Below, in pieces: positions 22,935 through 30,743 of a stretch of DNA of 64,000 nucleotides. Numbering within the stretch: the first letter of the stretch is position 1; each line of letters opens with the position of its first letter. The stretch covers positions 62,001 to 126,000 of the forward strand of contig NZ_FTNK01000014.1 in the NCBI RefSeq assembly GCF_900156375.1, in the 5' to 3' direction. Position numbers and translations under genes: made by a program. Below the pieces are notes generated by a model. The model ran no database searches and had not been told where the DNA came from. It saw only the letters and a list, made by a program, of their open reading frames with translations. The DNA is from Paenibacillus macquariensis. GTDB taxonomy: Bacteria; Bacillota; Bacilli; Paenibacillales; Paenibacillaceae.

Positions 22935-23243
22935 ATGTCTAACACATCCAGACTGTTGAAATGGATTACATTTGCGTTCGAAGCCTTTTTTGCTATTCCA
23001 TTTGTAGGAGGTGCGTACATTCTTTCTCACGGGTGGTTACCTCTCGGAATTGCATTGCTTCTACACATCGTGGCCATTGTCTCTCTCTTAAAGGATCGAG
23101 CATCCATTATTGGTAATGGACTCGGTGTTGTCACTTCCTTAGTGGGCATTATTCCTATTGTGGGATGGATTATGCATGGAATCACTGCTATTGTATTGCT
23201 TATCGAAGCTGTTAGCGGTTCACGCAGAAGACCACGGTTTTAG
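22935..23243 (+). CDS. Small membrane protein (102 aa)
   Basis: Start MSNTSRLLKWITFAFEAFFAIPFVGG at 22935 follows a GGTAGGTG site 9 bases upstream; a longer frame from 22815 would read through the repeat flank and is rejected. Three or four hydrophobic segments fill the protein, which ends in a basic tail SGSRRRPRF. I see no enzymatic motif. The next gene starts 92 bp downstream on the same strand. Confidence 0.7.
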   Translation: MSNTSRLLKWITFAFEAFFAIPFVGGAYILSHGWLPLGIALLLHIVAIVSLLKDRASIIGNGLGVVTSLVGIIPIVGWIMHGITAIVLLIEAVSGSRRRPRF

Positions 23244-23335
23244 CTAAGGTAGACTGTTATCTGCACCCTTCATCATCTTGAAATATTAGTGTCCTTATGC
23301 AATAGTGGAGGTAGAATAATGAAGGGGGCATCGGG

Positions 23336-24265
23336 TTGTTCCATATGGTTACGACATTCATCAATACGCTCTCCAGTTCAGTAGAAGGCTTTATATTAGC
23401 TGGTTTAATGGTTGTTCTGTTTATATGGCTGTACATACGCACAGCGATACAACTACAAACAACCGGCAAGGAACAATTAGAGCGACTACAGAAGTCTTTG
23501 ATGTTATATAGCCGTGTTACTGGCCCCCTCAGTGAAATGATGGAGCGTGAGGATCACAGCCTTGAAGAGATATGTCAATTGATCGCTCTTTTAGAGGAGT
23601 GTAAGGCGGCACCACTACTTACAAGCGATCTTCATGAGCAGATTGACGCTTATATAAGAGAACGGGATCCGTCTCGTTTATCGATGCTTCACAAAACGTG
23701 GGTACGTGAGGTTAATCGGCGGATCGAGGAACAAAGTACTCTTTTACGCAAATGGGACCGCCCAAGCTGGGGATTTAGCTTCTGGGGATTGTTGAAACCA
23801 GCTCTCCCCTTTATGGCTCTAGTAGCAATTCTGATATGGAGTCTACAGCTATATCAGACGCTTATTGGATTACCTGAATCGCATGTCATTTATGCTTGGG
23901 CTCGCTTTGTCTCTTGTGTTATTGCTACGGCTTCCCTTTACCTCGTATTCATGTATACTCGTAGGCTCCCATATAACCTAGTCTACACAGGTCTGTATGT
24001 TTTGATCGCATTAGTTGCCTTATTTCACTTGTTGGGTTTAAATATGGCACTTTATATTATTTCTGTACAAGTTATCCTCTTTATCGCTGGTTTTACGTTC
24101 ACCACCAAACGCACACGTCGGGAACGTCCTTATGCGGGTCGTGATCTTGTGATAACAGTTGCACCCACGTTAATCACTGAGGAGACCGTAACCTCACTTG
24201 CTACGACTCCTAGTCAAGACATATCTGAGCTACCCAGACGTTCCAGACGTATGAATAACAAATAA
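23336..24265 (+). CDS. Hypothetical membrane protein with cytosolic helical middle (309 aa)
   Basis: A TTG start at 23336 lies 7 bases after GAAGGGGG; ATG 23345 is an alternative. One N-terminal helix (about 18-36) is followed by a charged helical region (about 40-150, with EQLERLQKSLMLYSRVTG and EEICQLIALLEECK). Then come about four transmembrane segments (155-270) and a basic C-terminal tail. No known domain is recognised. It may pair with the small membrane protein just upstream. Confidence 0.7.
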   Translation: MFHMVTTFINTLSSSVEGFILAGLMVVLFIWLYIRTAIQLQTTGKEQLERLQKSLMLYSRVTGPLSEMMEREDHSLEEICQLIALLEECKAAPLLTSDLHEQIDAYIRERDPSRLSMLHKTWVREVNRRIEEQSTLLRKWDRPSWGFSFWGLLKPALPFMALVAILIWSLQLYQTLIGLPESHVIYAWARFVSCVIATASLYLVFMYTRRLPYNLVYTGLYVLIALVALFHLLGLNMALYIISVQVILFIAGFTFTTKRTRRERPYAGRDLVITVAPTLITEETVTSLATTPSQDISELPRRSRRMNNK

Positions 24266-24302
24266 AGAGCTAAGTCAACGAGTATCAATGTCTATTCTCA
24301 AA

Positions 24303-24371
24303 AATAGCCCCACTGTCCTACGAACGCTTCTTATTTGCAGAAACGTTCGTCTTGAACAGTGAGGCTATTTG
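24303..24371. terminator. Large bidirectional hairpin between convergent genes
   Basis: AATAGCC-CACTGT pairs with ACAGTG-GGCTATT, with an inner ACGAACG/CGTTCGT stem. It separates the plus-strand membrane protein gene from the minus-strand sulfur operon. Confidence 0.75.
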
Positions 24372-24384
24372 CAATAATCATCGT

Positions 24385-24609
24385 TTAATGGGAACTGGAT
24401 TCCCTAAGATGTCGCGTTCCTGGCCGAGGAGCAGAACTAGACTTGGCGATCCCCAAGGGTTTATTCTCAAATCGCTTCCGTTCCGTTCTTTCCATTTGTA
24501 CAATCTGCCCCTCATGTACTACGATCTGAAGTGATCCAAATTCCATATTATTCAGTAACTCAGCAATACGCCCCAACCAAACTTCGTCCACTTGAAGTGG
24601 TTTTGCCAT
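24385..24609 (-). CDS. YezD-like small protein (DUF2292)
   Basis: The 74-residue protein contains the DUF2292 core: VDEVWLGRIAELLNNMEFGSLQIVVHEGQIVQMERTE as in YezD (positions 7-43), plus a basic tail that is longer than usual. YezD-type genes often follow sulfate/thiosulfate uptake genes and respond to sulfur limitation. Here it comes 123 bp after cysW on the same strand. Function is not established. Confidence 0.8.
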   Translation of the reverse strand: MAKPLQVDEVWLGRIAELLNNMEFGSLQIVVHEGQIVQMERTERKRFENKPLGIAKSSSAPRPGTRHLRESSSH

Positions 24610-24732
24610 AGTGTCGCCCCTTCGCCAGGTTATTAAGTCAATATAATGTGACTTATAATAACACTTGCCTCAATTCACTCTTATCCAACCGAATTAGTAT
24701 GAATTAACATTAACATGTTCTGGAAAGAAGTG

Positions 24733-25596
24733 TCAATGGGCATCTTTCCGTGTAAACCAGCTCTTCAAAAGTAACGTTACCATTGCTAATAGGAGCAATA
24801 ATGATGCGACTGCAAATGAAGCTGAGAATTGATATTCATTGTACAAAATTTCAACATGGAGTGGGAGTGTATTCGTCTCTCCTCGAATATGTCCGGACAC
24901 GACAGAGACAGCTCCAAATTCCCCCATCGCTCTGGCATTACATAAAATAATGCCATAAAGAAGTCCCCACTTAATGTTAGGCAATGTCACTTTGAAGAAA
25001 ATCGTCCAACCGCGCGCCCCTAAAGTGACCGCAGCCTCCTCTTCTTGTTGACCCTGATCTTCCATCAATGGAATTAGCTCTCTAGCTACAAATGGGAAGG
25101 TGATGAATAGTGTGGCCAGAACAATACCAGGTACAGCAAATATGATTTTGATATTATGCGCGTCAAGCCAAGATCCAAACCACCCATGAGCACCGAATAC
25201 CAAGACGTAGATCAGTCCGCCTATCACAGGTGAAACTGCAAAAGGTAGGTCAATTAAGGTGATTAATAGTCCTTTGCCACGGAACTTAAATTTGGTTACC
25301 GCCCATGCAGCGACCACGCCAAACACAGTGTTCAAAGGTACTGTAATGAGTGCTACAAGTAACGTTAGCTTTAAGGCTGACATGGCATCTGGATCAGTAA
25401 GCGCAGCAGCATACACCGACCAACCCTTTTTCAAAGCTTCTGTTAATACAATAACGAGTGGAAGTACGATCAACCACAGCAACACCAAACCTGCAGTACC
25501 AATCAAAAACCACCTAGCCCATCTGGGTTCGGTTGCCGCTGTTGAGATACTCCCTTGTAGTACAGGTGATGCTATCACCGGATCAGTTCCCGCCAT
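24733..25596 (-). CDS. cysW: Sulfate/thiosulfate ABC transporter permease CysW
   Basis: A 287-residue permease with six predicted transmembrane segments. The inner-membrane ABC loop EEEAAVTLGARGWTIFFKVTLPNI is intact, so it should contact an ATPase. NARAMGEFGAVSVVSGHI is typical of CysW. It follows cysT with 45 bp between. No cysA ATPase gene is present in the window, so the energising subunit must be encoded elsewhere. Confidence 0.93.
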   Translation of the reverse strand: MAGTDPVIASPVLQGSISTAATEPRWARWFLIGTAGLVLLWLIVLPLVIVLTEALKKGWSVYAAALTDPDAMSALKLTLLVALITVPLNTVFGVVAAWAVTKFKFRGKGLLITLIDLPFAVSPVIGGLIYVLVFGAHGWFGSWLDAHNIKIIFAVPGIVLATLFITFPFVARELIPLMEDQGQQEEEAAVTLGARGWTIFFKVTLPNIKWGLLYGIILCNARAMGEFGAVSVVSGHIRGETNTLPLHVEILYNEYQFSASFAVASLLLLLAMVTLLLKSWFTRKDAH

Positions 25597-25641
25597 CTGC
25601 CTTTCCTCCTTTTAACAAAGTGGTTGCAATGACTCCCTTTG

Positions 25642-26475
25642 TTAGCGAGAGGTTCGGCGCACCCATCGTTGTAGTGAATTAATTAAAAGTAACAAAAGAA
25701 AAGAAATACTCAATAGGATAATAGCTACGGCAGTTGCACCCGCATAATCATATTGCTCAAGCTTCGACATGATCAACAACGGCGCAATCTCGGTCCTCAT
25801 CGGCATGTTACCAGAGATAAAGACAACAGAACCATACTCCCCTATGCCACGTGCAAATGCTAAAGCAAATCCCGTTAAAAGTGGTGGTAACAAATGAGGG
25901 AATATTACTTTGCAGAATGTACGAAAACGTCCTGCGCCCAATGTTGCCGCTGCTTCCTCCGCATCCCTCTCCATATCCTCTAATACAGGCTGCACCGTGC
26001 GAACCACGAATGGAATACCAATAAACATCAAGGCTAGTGTTATCCCTAAGGGAGTAAATGCTACTTTGATCCCTAGAGGTTCCAATAATGAACCTATCCA
26101 TCCATTCTGCGCATACAGTGCAGTTAACGAGACCCCCGCAACTGCCGTAGGCAGTGCGAAAGGAAGGTCAATCAAAGCATCAAACAATGCCTTACCGGGG
26201 AATTTATAACGTACTAGCACCCATGCCAAAAGTAGACCCAACACTGCATCTAGTAATGCAGCTGCCGCCGCCGTTGTAAAACTGACACGATAAGAAGCCA
26301 GTACCCGCGGATCGGTCGCTACTTGCCAGAACTTATCCCAAGTGAGTCCAGTAGAATTAAAGAGTAACGCCGCCAAAGGAATAAGTACAACTACACTAAG
26401 ATAGAACACACTGAATCCCATCGTCAGTCCGAATCCGGGAATGACTTTTCGTTGGATACTTTTAATTTGACTCAT
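25642..26475 (-). CDS. cysT: Sulfate/thiosulfate ABC transporter permease CysT
   Basis: A 277-residue permease with six hydrophobic segments, the EAA loop [23 protein letters not shown] and the CysT segment [19 protein letters not shown]. It forms the membrane channel with CysW. It lies 63 bp downstream of the binding-protein gene in the order cysP-cysT-cysW. Confidence 0.93.
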   Translation of the reverse strand: MSQIKSIQRKVIPGFGLTMGFSVFYLSVVVLIPLAALLFNSTGLTWDKFWQVATDPRVLASYRVSFTTAAAAALLDAVLGLLLAWVLVRYKFPGKALFDALIDLPFALPTAVAGVSLTALYAQNGWIGSLLEPLGIKVAFTPLGITLALMFIGIPFVVRTVQPVLEDMERDAEEAAATLGAGRFRTFCKVIFPHLLPPLLTGFALAFARGIGEYGSVVFISGNMPMRTEIAPLLIMSKLEQYDYAGATAVAIILLSISFLLLLLINSLQRWVRRTSR

Positions 26476-26538
26476 ACCCTTGTATCCTATCCTTTCCGTG
26501 CCTTCGACCTATACGTCGATCAGCTATTCACGATTAGT

Positions 26539-27627
26539 CTATTTACCAGGTACGTATATCTGATCAAATACGCCGCCATCTTTGAAATGCTTCGTTTGCG
26601 TTTCTTTCCATGTACCAAATACATCTTTTAAAGTAAATAATTCAATAGCTGGGAAGGCATCTTTAAATTTATCTTTCACACTCTGTAGCGTTGGACGGTA
26701 AAAGTTCTCAGCGGCAATCGTCTGTCCTTCTTCCGAATACAAGTACTTCAAGTAAGCCTCGGATACTTCGCGTGTTCCTCGTTTGTCTACTACTTTATCA
26801 ACTACAGCTACCGGAGGCTCAGCCAGAATACTTACGGAAGGATATACGATATCGAACTTATCTGGACCTAATTCCTTCACAGACAGGATCGCCTCATTCT
26901 CCCAAGCAATAAGAACATCACCAATTCCACGTTCCACAAATGTTGTTGTTGAACCACGAGCTCCTGTGTCTAGAACCGGTACATGCGTGAAGAGATTCTT
27001 AACAAACTCCTGAGCTTTTGCCTCATCATTTCCGTTCTTTTTCAGTGCGTATCCCCATGCAGCAAGATAGTTCCAACGTGCTCCCCCTGATGTTTTAGGG
27101 TTAGGCGTAATCACTTCCACACCATCTTTAACTAAATCAGACCAATCTTTAATATTTTTTGGATTTCCTTTTTTCACTAGGAATACAATTGTGGAGGTAT
27201 ATGGTGAACTATTAAGTTCAAATTTACTTTCCCAACCCTCTTTAATTAGACCGTCTTCTTGAAGTGCATCAATATCATATCCAAGCGCTAACGTAACCAC
27301 ATCTGCTTCTAACCCATCAATAACGGCCCGACTCTGTTTGCCCGAACCTCCGTGGGACTGCTTAATAGTAACTTTCTGTCCTTTTTCTTTCTCCCAATAC
27401 GCAGCAAATGCTTTATTGTAACTTGCATAAAGTTCACGAGTTGGATCGTAGGATACGTTCAATAGCTCAACGTCCTTGAGTTTCTCTGTCTTTTTCGTAT
27501 CAGTAGGAGCTGGTGTAGCAGCATTCTCTTTCTCAGTCGTTTTATCTCCACATGCGGCAATCGTTGCAGTCATAAGTAATACCAAACCCATTAGAACCCC
27601 TTGCTTTAGCGCCTTCTTCATAATCAT
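26539..27627 (-). CDS. cysP: Sulfate/thiosulfate-binding lipoprotein
   Basis: Start at ATG 27627 ([10 protein letters not shown]) has an AGGAGTG site 5 bases upstream; an ATG at 27669 would add residues before a normal signal peptide. A lipobox TIAAC gives a membrane anchor. The mature part has [42 protein letters not shown] and [20 protein letters not shown], which are signatures of sulfate-binding proteins (Sbp/CysP). It delivers the anion to CysT/CysW. Sulfate versus thiosulfate preference cannot be told. Its leader has a long RNA hairpin. Confidence 0.93.
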   Translation of the reverse strand: MIMKKALKQGVLMGLVLLMTATIAACGDKTTEKENAATPAPTDTKKTEKLKDVELLNVSYDPTRELYASYNKAFAAYWEKEKGQKVTIKQSHGGSGKQSRAVIDGLEADVVTLALGYDIDALQEDGLIKEGWESKFELNSSPYTSTIVFLVKKGNPKNIKDWSDLVKDGVEVITPNPKTSGGARWNYLAAWGYALKKNGNDEAKAQEFVKNLFTHVPVLDTGARGSTTTFVERGIGDVLIAWENEAILSVKELGPDKFDIVYPSVSILAEPPVAVVDKVVDKRGTREVSEAYLKYLYSEEGQTIAAENFYRPTLQSVKDKFKDAFPAIELFTLKDVFGTWKETQTKHFKDGGVFDQIYVPGK

Positions 27628-27672
27628 TATCACTCCTAATTGTTCTTCTCTTCTTACTAACAGGAACACAAA

Positions 27673-27761
27673 ACAGACGCAGGAAAATCACTTAACCTTG
27701 TTGTCATACCAGTCACATAGAACTGTGTTTGCAACATTAGCGAGTGATTTCCTCCGTCTGT
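27673..27761 (-). promoter_or_regulatory. Large structured RNA hairpin in the cysP leader
   Basis: On the minus strand ACAGACG-AGGAAATCACT (5' arm, 27761 downward) pairs with AGTGATTTTCCT-CGTCTGT (3' arm, ending 27673): about 18 bp with a mismatch and one bulge. The arms enclose about 50 nt with its own CACAG/CTATGTG-like hairpin. The 3' arm is followed by TTTTGTGTT, so it could act as a terminator or a closed ligand-binding junction. It does not show S-box (SAM) consensus blocks. Confidence 0.55.
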
Positions 27762-27813
27762 ACGGTAAGAAATATTATTTATTATTCCGACCTGTTTAAT
27801 AAGGTATATGAGT

Positions 27814-27842
27814 ATTGTAATTAAATGGAGATAAAGTGTCAA
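27814..27842 (-). promoter_or_regulatory. Sigma-A promoter of the cysP operon
   Basis: TTGACA (27837-27842) and TACAAT (27814-27819) are spaced by 17 bp on the minus strand. The transcript would start near 27807, giving a leader of about 180 nt. Confidence 0.8.
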
Positions 27843-27869
27843 ACCTTTTTTATTAAAGTTTGGATAATT

Positions 27870-27910
27870 TTATAATAAAATAAAGCTACTCCTTTAGTAA
27901 AAGGAATAGC
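27870..27910 (-). terminator. Terminator after lactonase-like gene
   Basis: GCTATTCCTTT (27900-27910) and AAAGGAGTAGC (27885-27895), as read on minus, form an 11-bp stem with one G-T pair, followed by TTTATTTTATT. Confidence 0.8.
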
Positions 27911-28014
27911 CTACGATATATTCATTCTTTACGGCATAAATAATTAATATATTAAAGTTAACATTTAATCATACGAATAGTATTCCCTTAATGAGAATGA
28001 CGTTATTGTTGGAT

Positions 28015-29061
28015 TTATAGAGAGTGAACACACATTGGTCTCGGTAGCTTTAGTATACATCCAGTCGCTGATAAGCGTCCTGTCTCTGCATCTACAAAGT
28101 AGGAGACCACATTCCCGCTATTATGATTGGCTACAAGAACAAACTCCCCTTCTACGATCGTAAAATTTCGAGGGTACTCGCCATGAGTACTTTGCCAATC
28201 CACGGCTGTTAAGCTACCTGTATCTAAATTTATATCGTATTGTACGATACTGTCATGTCCTCGATTAGAGGCATATAAGAACCGTCCACAAGACGACACA
28301 TGAATATCAGCAGGATATGAAACCCCTTCGTTGTAGTCATCAGGAAGTGTCGAAATACTTTGAATCGCTTGAAGGTCTGCGGTCTTATCATCATACGTAA
28401 ATACTGTGACTTCATTATTAAGTTCATTCACACCATATGCCCATTTACCTGTAGGATGAAAGTCGAAGTGACGTGGTCCCGCACCTGGCGGAAGATCTAC
28501 CTCACGATGCTTCACTAATTGCCCTTCTTCTAGACGATAGGTCACGATCTGATCTATTCCTAGATCACACACCATAACGAAATTACCAGATGGATCTGGG
28601 TAAATCGAATGAGGATGTGGGGATTCCTGTCTGTCCGGATTCACACTGTGTCCACTATGAGTAATCATACAGGACTCATCTATCGTCCCATGATCACTGA
28701 TTCGGAATACGTTCACATTACCACCAGAATAATTAGCTACGAATAGATATTGACCATCCGTGGATAAACTTATGAAACATGGATCAGCACCTTGTGTCGG
28801 TTTGCGATCCAACAACTGCAACTCTCCTGTTTCATTATCAATAGCATAGACAAAAATCTCACCCTCAGATTTTTCACTGACAGCATACAGACGATCGCCT
28901 ATTGAATTTACAACTAAGTATGTAGAATTTTCGATACCTTCCGTACTACCCACAATACGCATAGATCCGTCCAGTTTATTAAGAGCACATCGGAATATGC
29001 CTTTCTCTGCATCCTTCGTTTGTGTCCCTGTAAAAAAAACAATTTCATTCTGAGTGCTCAT
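28015..29061 (-). CDS. Lactonase family protein (6-phosphogluconolactonase, 7-bladed propeller type)
   Basis: Starting MSTQNEIVFFTGTQ at 29061, with AGGAGG 9 bases upstream, the protein has 348 residues. It shows the repeated blade pattern of YkgB/Pgl beta-propellers: FVANYSGGNVNVFRIS, SPHPHSIYPDPSGNF, GAGPRHFDFHPTGKWAYGVNELNNEVTVF and FLYASNRGHDSIVQY. Such proteins hydrolyse 6-phosphogluconolactone in the pentose phosphate pathway or act on related sugar lactones. The reading frame stays open another 52 codons upstream, but that part is translated repeat DNA and precedes the ribosome binding site. Confidence 0.9.
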   Translation of the reverse strand: MSTQNEIVFFTGTQTKDAEKGIFRCALNKLDGSMRIVGSTEGIENSTYLVVNSIGDRLYAVSEKSEGEIFVYAIDNETGELQLLDRKPTQGADPCFISLSTDGQYLFVANYSGGNVNVFRISDHGTIDESCMITHSGHSVNPDRQESPHPHSIYPDPSGNFVMVCDLGIDQIVTYRLEEGQLVKHREVDLPPGAGPRHFDFHPTGKWAYGVNELNNEVTVFTYDDKTADLQAIQSISTLPDDYNEGVSYPADIHVSSCGRFLYASNRGHDSIVQYDINLDTGSLTAVDWQSTHGEYPRNFTIVEGEFVLVANHNSGNVVSYFVDAETGRLSATGCILKLPRPMCVHSL

Positions 29062-29073
29062 GAGACTATTCCT

Positions 29074-29191
29074 CCTAAAAGCTTTACGAAGTAAAGCTAT
29101 CTTCGTAAGCATATTCTTAGCTTTACGAAGTAAAGATCGCTCCGTAAGCATATCCCTAGCTTTACGAAGTAAACCTAACTTCGTAAGCACC
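29074..29191 (-). repeat. Three tandem ~39 bp hairpin repeats in the lactonase gene leader
   Basis: On the minus strand each unit reads TGCTTACGAAG (or variant), then hairpin AGCTTTACTTCGTAAAGCT, then TTAG or TTTTAG. Units are about 29074-29116, 29117-29156 and 29157-29191. The last hairpin abuts the AGGAGG ribosome binding site. Layout and the GCTTACGAAG core match the leader repeats at 12393-12506. Confidence 0.85.
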
Positions 29192-29268
29192 ATTCTAGCT
29201 ATTCCGATCTTGATCATCTTAAATATAATTTATAATCCCTCCAAGTTCAACGGGAATAAATACGCATA

Positions 29269-29295
29269 CAAAAATAGCCCTGCGAATACGCAGGA
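29269..29295 (-). terminator. Terminator after Rrf2 gene
   Basis: CCTGCG (29279-29284) and CGCAGG (29289-29294) form a short GC-rich stem followed by GCTATTTTTG on minus. Confidence 0.75.
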
Positions 29296-29321
29296 CTCAT
29301 CCATTTTAATAGTTATTAACG

Positions 29322-29747
29322 TTAAGGCTGGTTCTCCGATTGAATATCACGTGTAACATCCAATAATGTGATGTTATCGTAGTGGCGTTCAAGAGCCAAT
29401 TCCCCACCGCTATAAATTCGTTCCATAACCTCTTGTATATGTTCGGATACCACGCAGGTTGACTCTCCACCTCCGGAACACCAACTCGGTTGTAATGAAC
29501 CCCGTGCAAGAAGACGATACAAGTCGCCAAGCGTCACCTTCGAACTATCAGCATTCAGCAGATAGCCTCCGCCAACACCTTCCTTGGTCGTTACATAACC
29601 TTGTTTCCGAAGTAAGCCGAGCACTTTACGGACACGCGCAGGATGCGTACATACACTCTTAGCAATCTCATCACTATTAGCCATGTGGTCTTTCTTTAAG
29701 CTAAGAAGGGTTAAACAATGGACGGCAATATTGAATTCACTATTCAT
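29322..29747 (-). CDS. Rrf2 family transcriptional regulator
   Basis: The ATG at 29747 follows GAGGGAG; the longer start at 29765 has no site. The 141-residue protein has the Rrf2 winged helix MNSEFNIAVHCLTLLSLKK...VRKVLGLLRKQGYVTTKEGVGGGYLL (about 1-65). Two cysteines follow in WCSGGGESTC, but not the three-Cys cluster of IscR, so it is nearer YwnA or CymR types. It lies upstream of the lactonase gene and the cysP operon on the same strand. It might control sulfur genes like CymR, which is speculation. Confidence 0.88.
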   Translation of the reverse strand: MNSEFNIAVHCLTLLSLKKDHMANSDEIAKSVCTHPARVRKVLGLLRKQGYVTTKEGVGGGYLLNADSSKVTLGDLYRLLARGSLQPSWCSGGGESTCVVSEHIQEVMERIYSGGELALERHYDNITLLDVTRDIQSENQP

Positions 29748-29978
29748 TTCATCGCTCCCTCTCATCTGTAATTATATGCATAACAGTTTTTGGATGTCAA
29801 GCTTCCAATTTTGGAAATACCCTTTTTAATGAATGATTTCTTAATCTTTACTAAACCTTGAAATTGAATGTGGTAATCCATGTGCTATAATATTTGTAAC
29901 TGACAGATGATCAAGTTAAGTACAACGGGATTGATCATTCGTAAATAGTATACTAATTATAGAGAGGGGTTCTAAAAC

Positions 29979-30473
29979 GTGCCTCATATCAGTCCCTCAT
30001 ATCTTCAAATTGGTACTACGCTTGGGACTATTCTCATTGCGTTACTTACCATTTTCATTCGACTTAAAGCAAGTAGTTCACCCGTCACAATTAAGAAAAT
30101 TCTTATTCCACCTTTAGGTATGTCTACAGGATTTCTCATGTTTGTTGCACCGTTTACACATATTCCTTTGTGGTGGGCTGCTCTCGCTTTTGTAATAGGC
30201 TGGTTTCTGTTCTCTTACCCTCTCATCCGAAGCACTCATTTCAAGACTGTCGACGGTCAAGTCTACGCCGAGCGCTCTCGAAGCTTCATTGTTATCTTGT
30301 TTGCATTACTTATAGTACGTACGTTGCTTCACCAAATTATTGAACAGTATGTTTCCATTGCCCAGACTGGCGCTTTATTCTTCCTATTAGCATTTGGAAT
30401 GATTGTTCGTTGGCGCTTATTCATGTATAAGGAATACAAACACATCCTTCAAGCCAATGACAACATGAAATAA
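29979..30473 (+). CDS. CcdC-like (DUF1453) membrane protein
   Basis: A GTG start at 29979 has a GAGAGGGG site 9 bases upstream. The 164-residue protein has five predicted helices and conserved segments RLKASSSPVTIKKILIPPLGMSTGFLMFV and WWAALAFVIGWFLFSYPLIRSTHF of the CcdC/DUF1453 family. Bacillus subtilis CcdC lies near cytochrome c maturation genes but its role is unclear. No cytochrome genes lie nearby. Confidence 0.82.
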   Translation: MPHISPSYLQIGTTLGTILIALLTIFIRLKASSSPVTIKKILIPPLGMSTGFLMFVAPFTHIPLWWAALAFVIGWFLFSYPLIRSTHFKTVDGQVYAERSRSFIVILFALLIVRTLLHQIIEQYVSIAQTGALFFLLAFGMIVRWRLFMYKEYKHILQANDNMK

Positions 30474-30667
30474 CGTTAATCCTCAGAAAGTAAGCACTTC
30501 GAACAATGTACAGCCCAAGTATTTTATGGTATATTTAAGCTATTCTTAAGAAGAATACTTACAGTGTTTCTTCGGAATTATAAGACGTGTTGTATGAAGT
30601 GAAACTTATACTTTTTTACATTTAAAATGAATTATTATCTAACCAAAAGGCAATGCTACCTATACCT

Positions 30668-30716
30668 AAAGGTACAACCTCGGCTGCTTCTCAGTCCTGT
30701 GTTGTACCTTTTTTTG
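30668..30716 (+). terminator. Terminator or attenuator 28 bp before the neopullulanase gene
   Basis: AAAGGTACAAC (30668-30678) pairs perfectly with GTTGTACCTTT (30701-30711), followed by further T residues. Because it lies 195 bp after the upstream gene and directly before the next start, it may be an attenuator for the downstream gene. A copy-3 fragment of the dispersed element (GTATGAAGTGAAACTTATAC near 30592) lies upstream. Confidence 0.75.
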
Positions 30717-30743
30717 TATGAGGAAAATGAGGAGGAGATTATT

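Noticed and set aside
27673-27761. S-box (SAM) riboswitch before cysP
   Set aside because: None of the conserved S-box blocks is present; only a long stem is seen.
29062-29217. N-terminal extension of the lactonase frame
   Set aside because: The 52 codons translate the tandem hairpin repeats and precede the AGGAGG site; the family starts at the GTQ strand after 29061.
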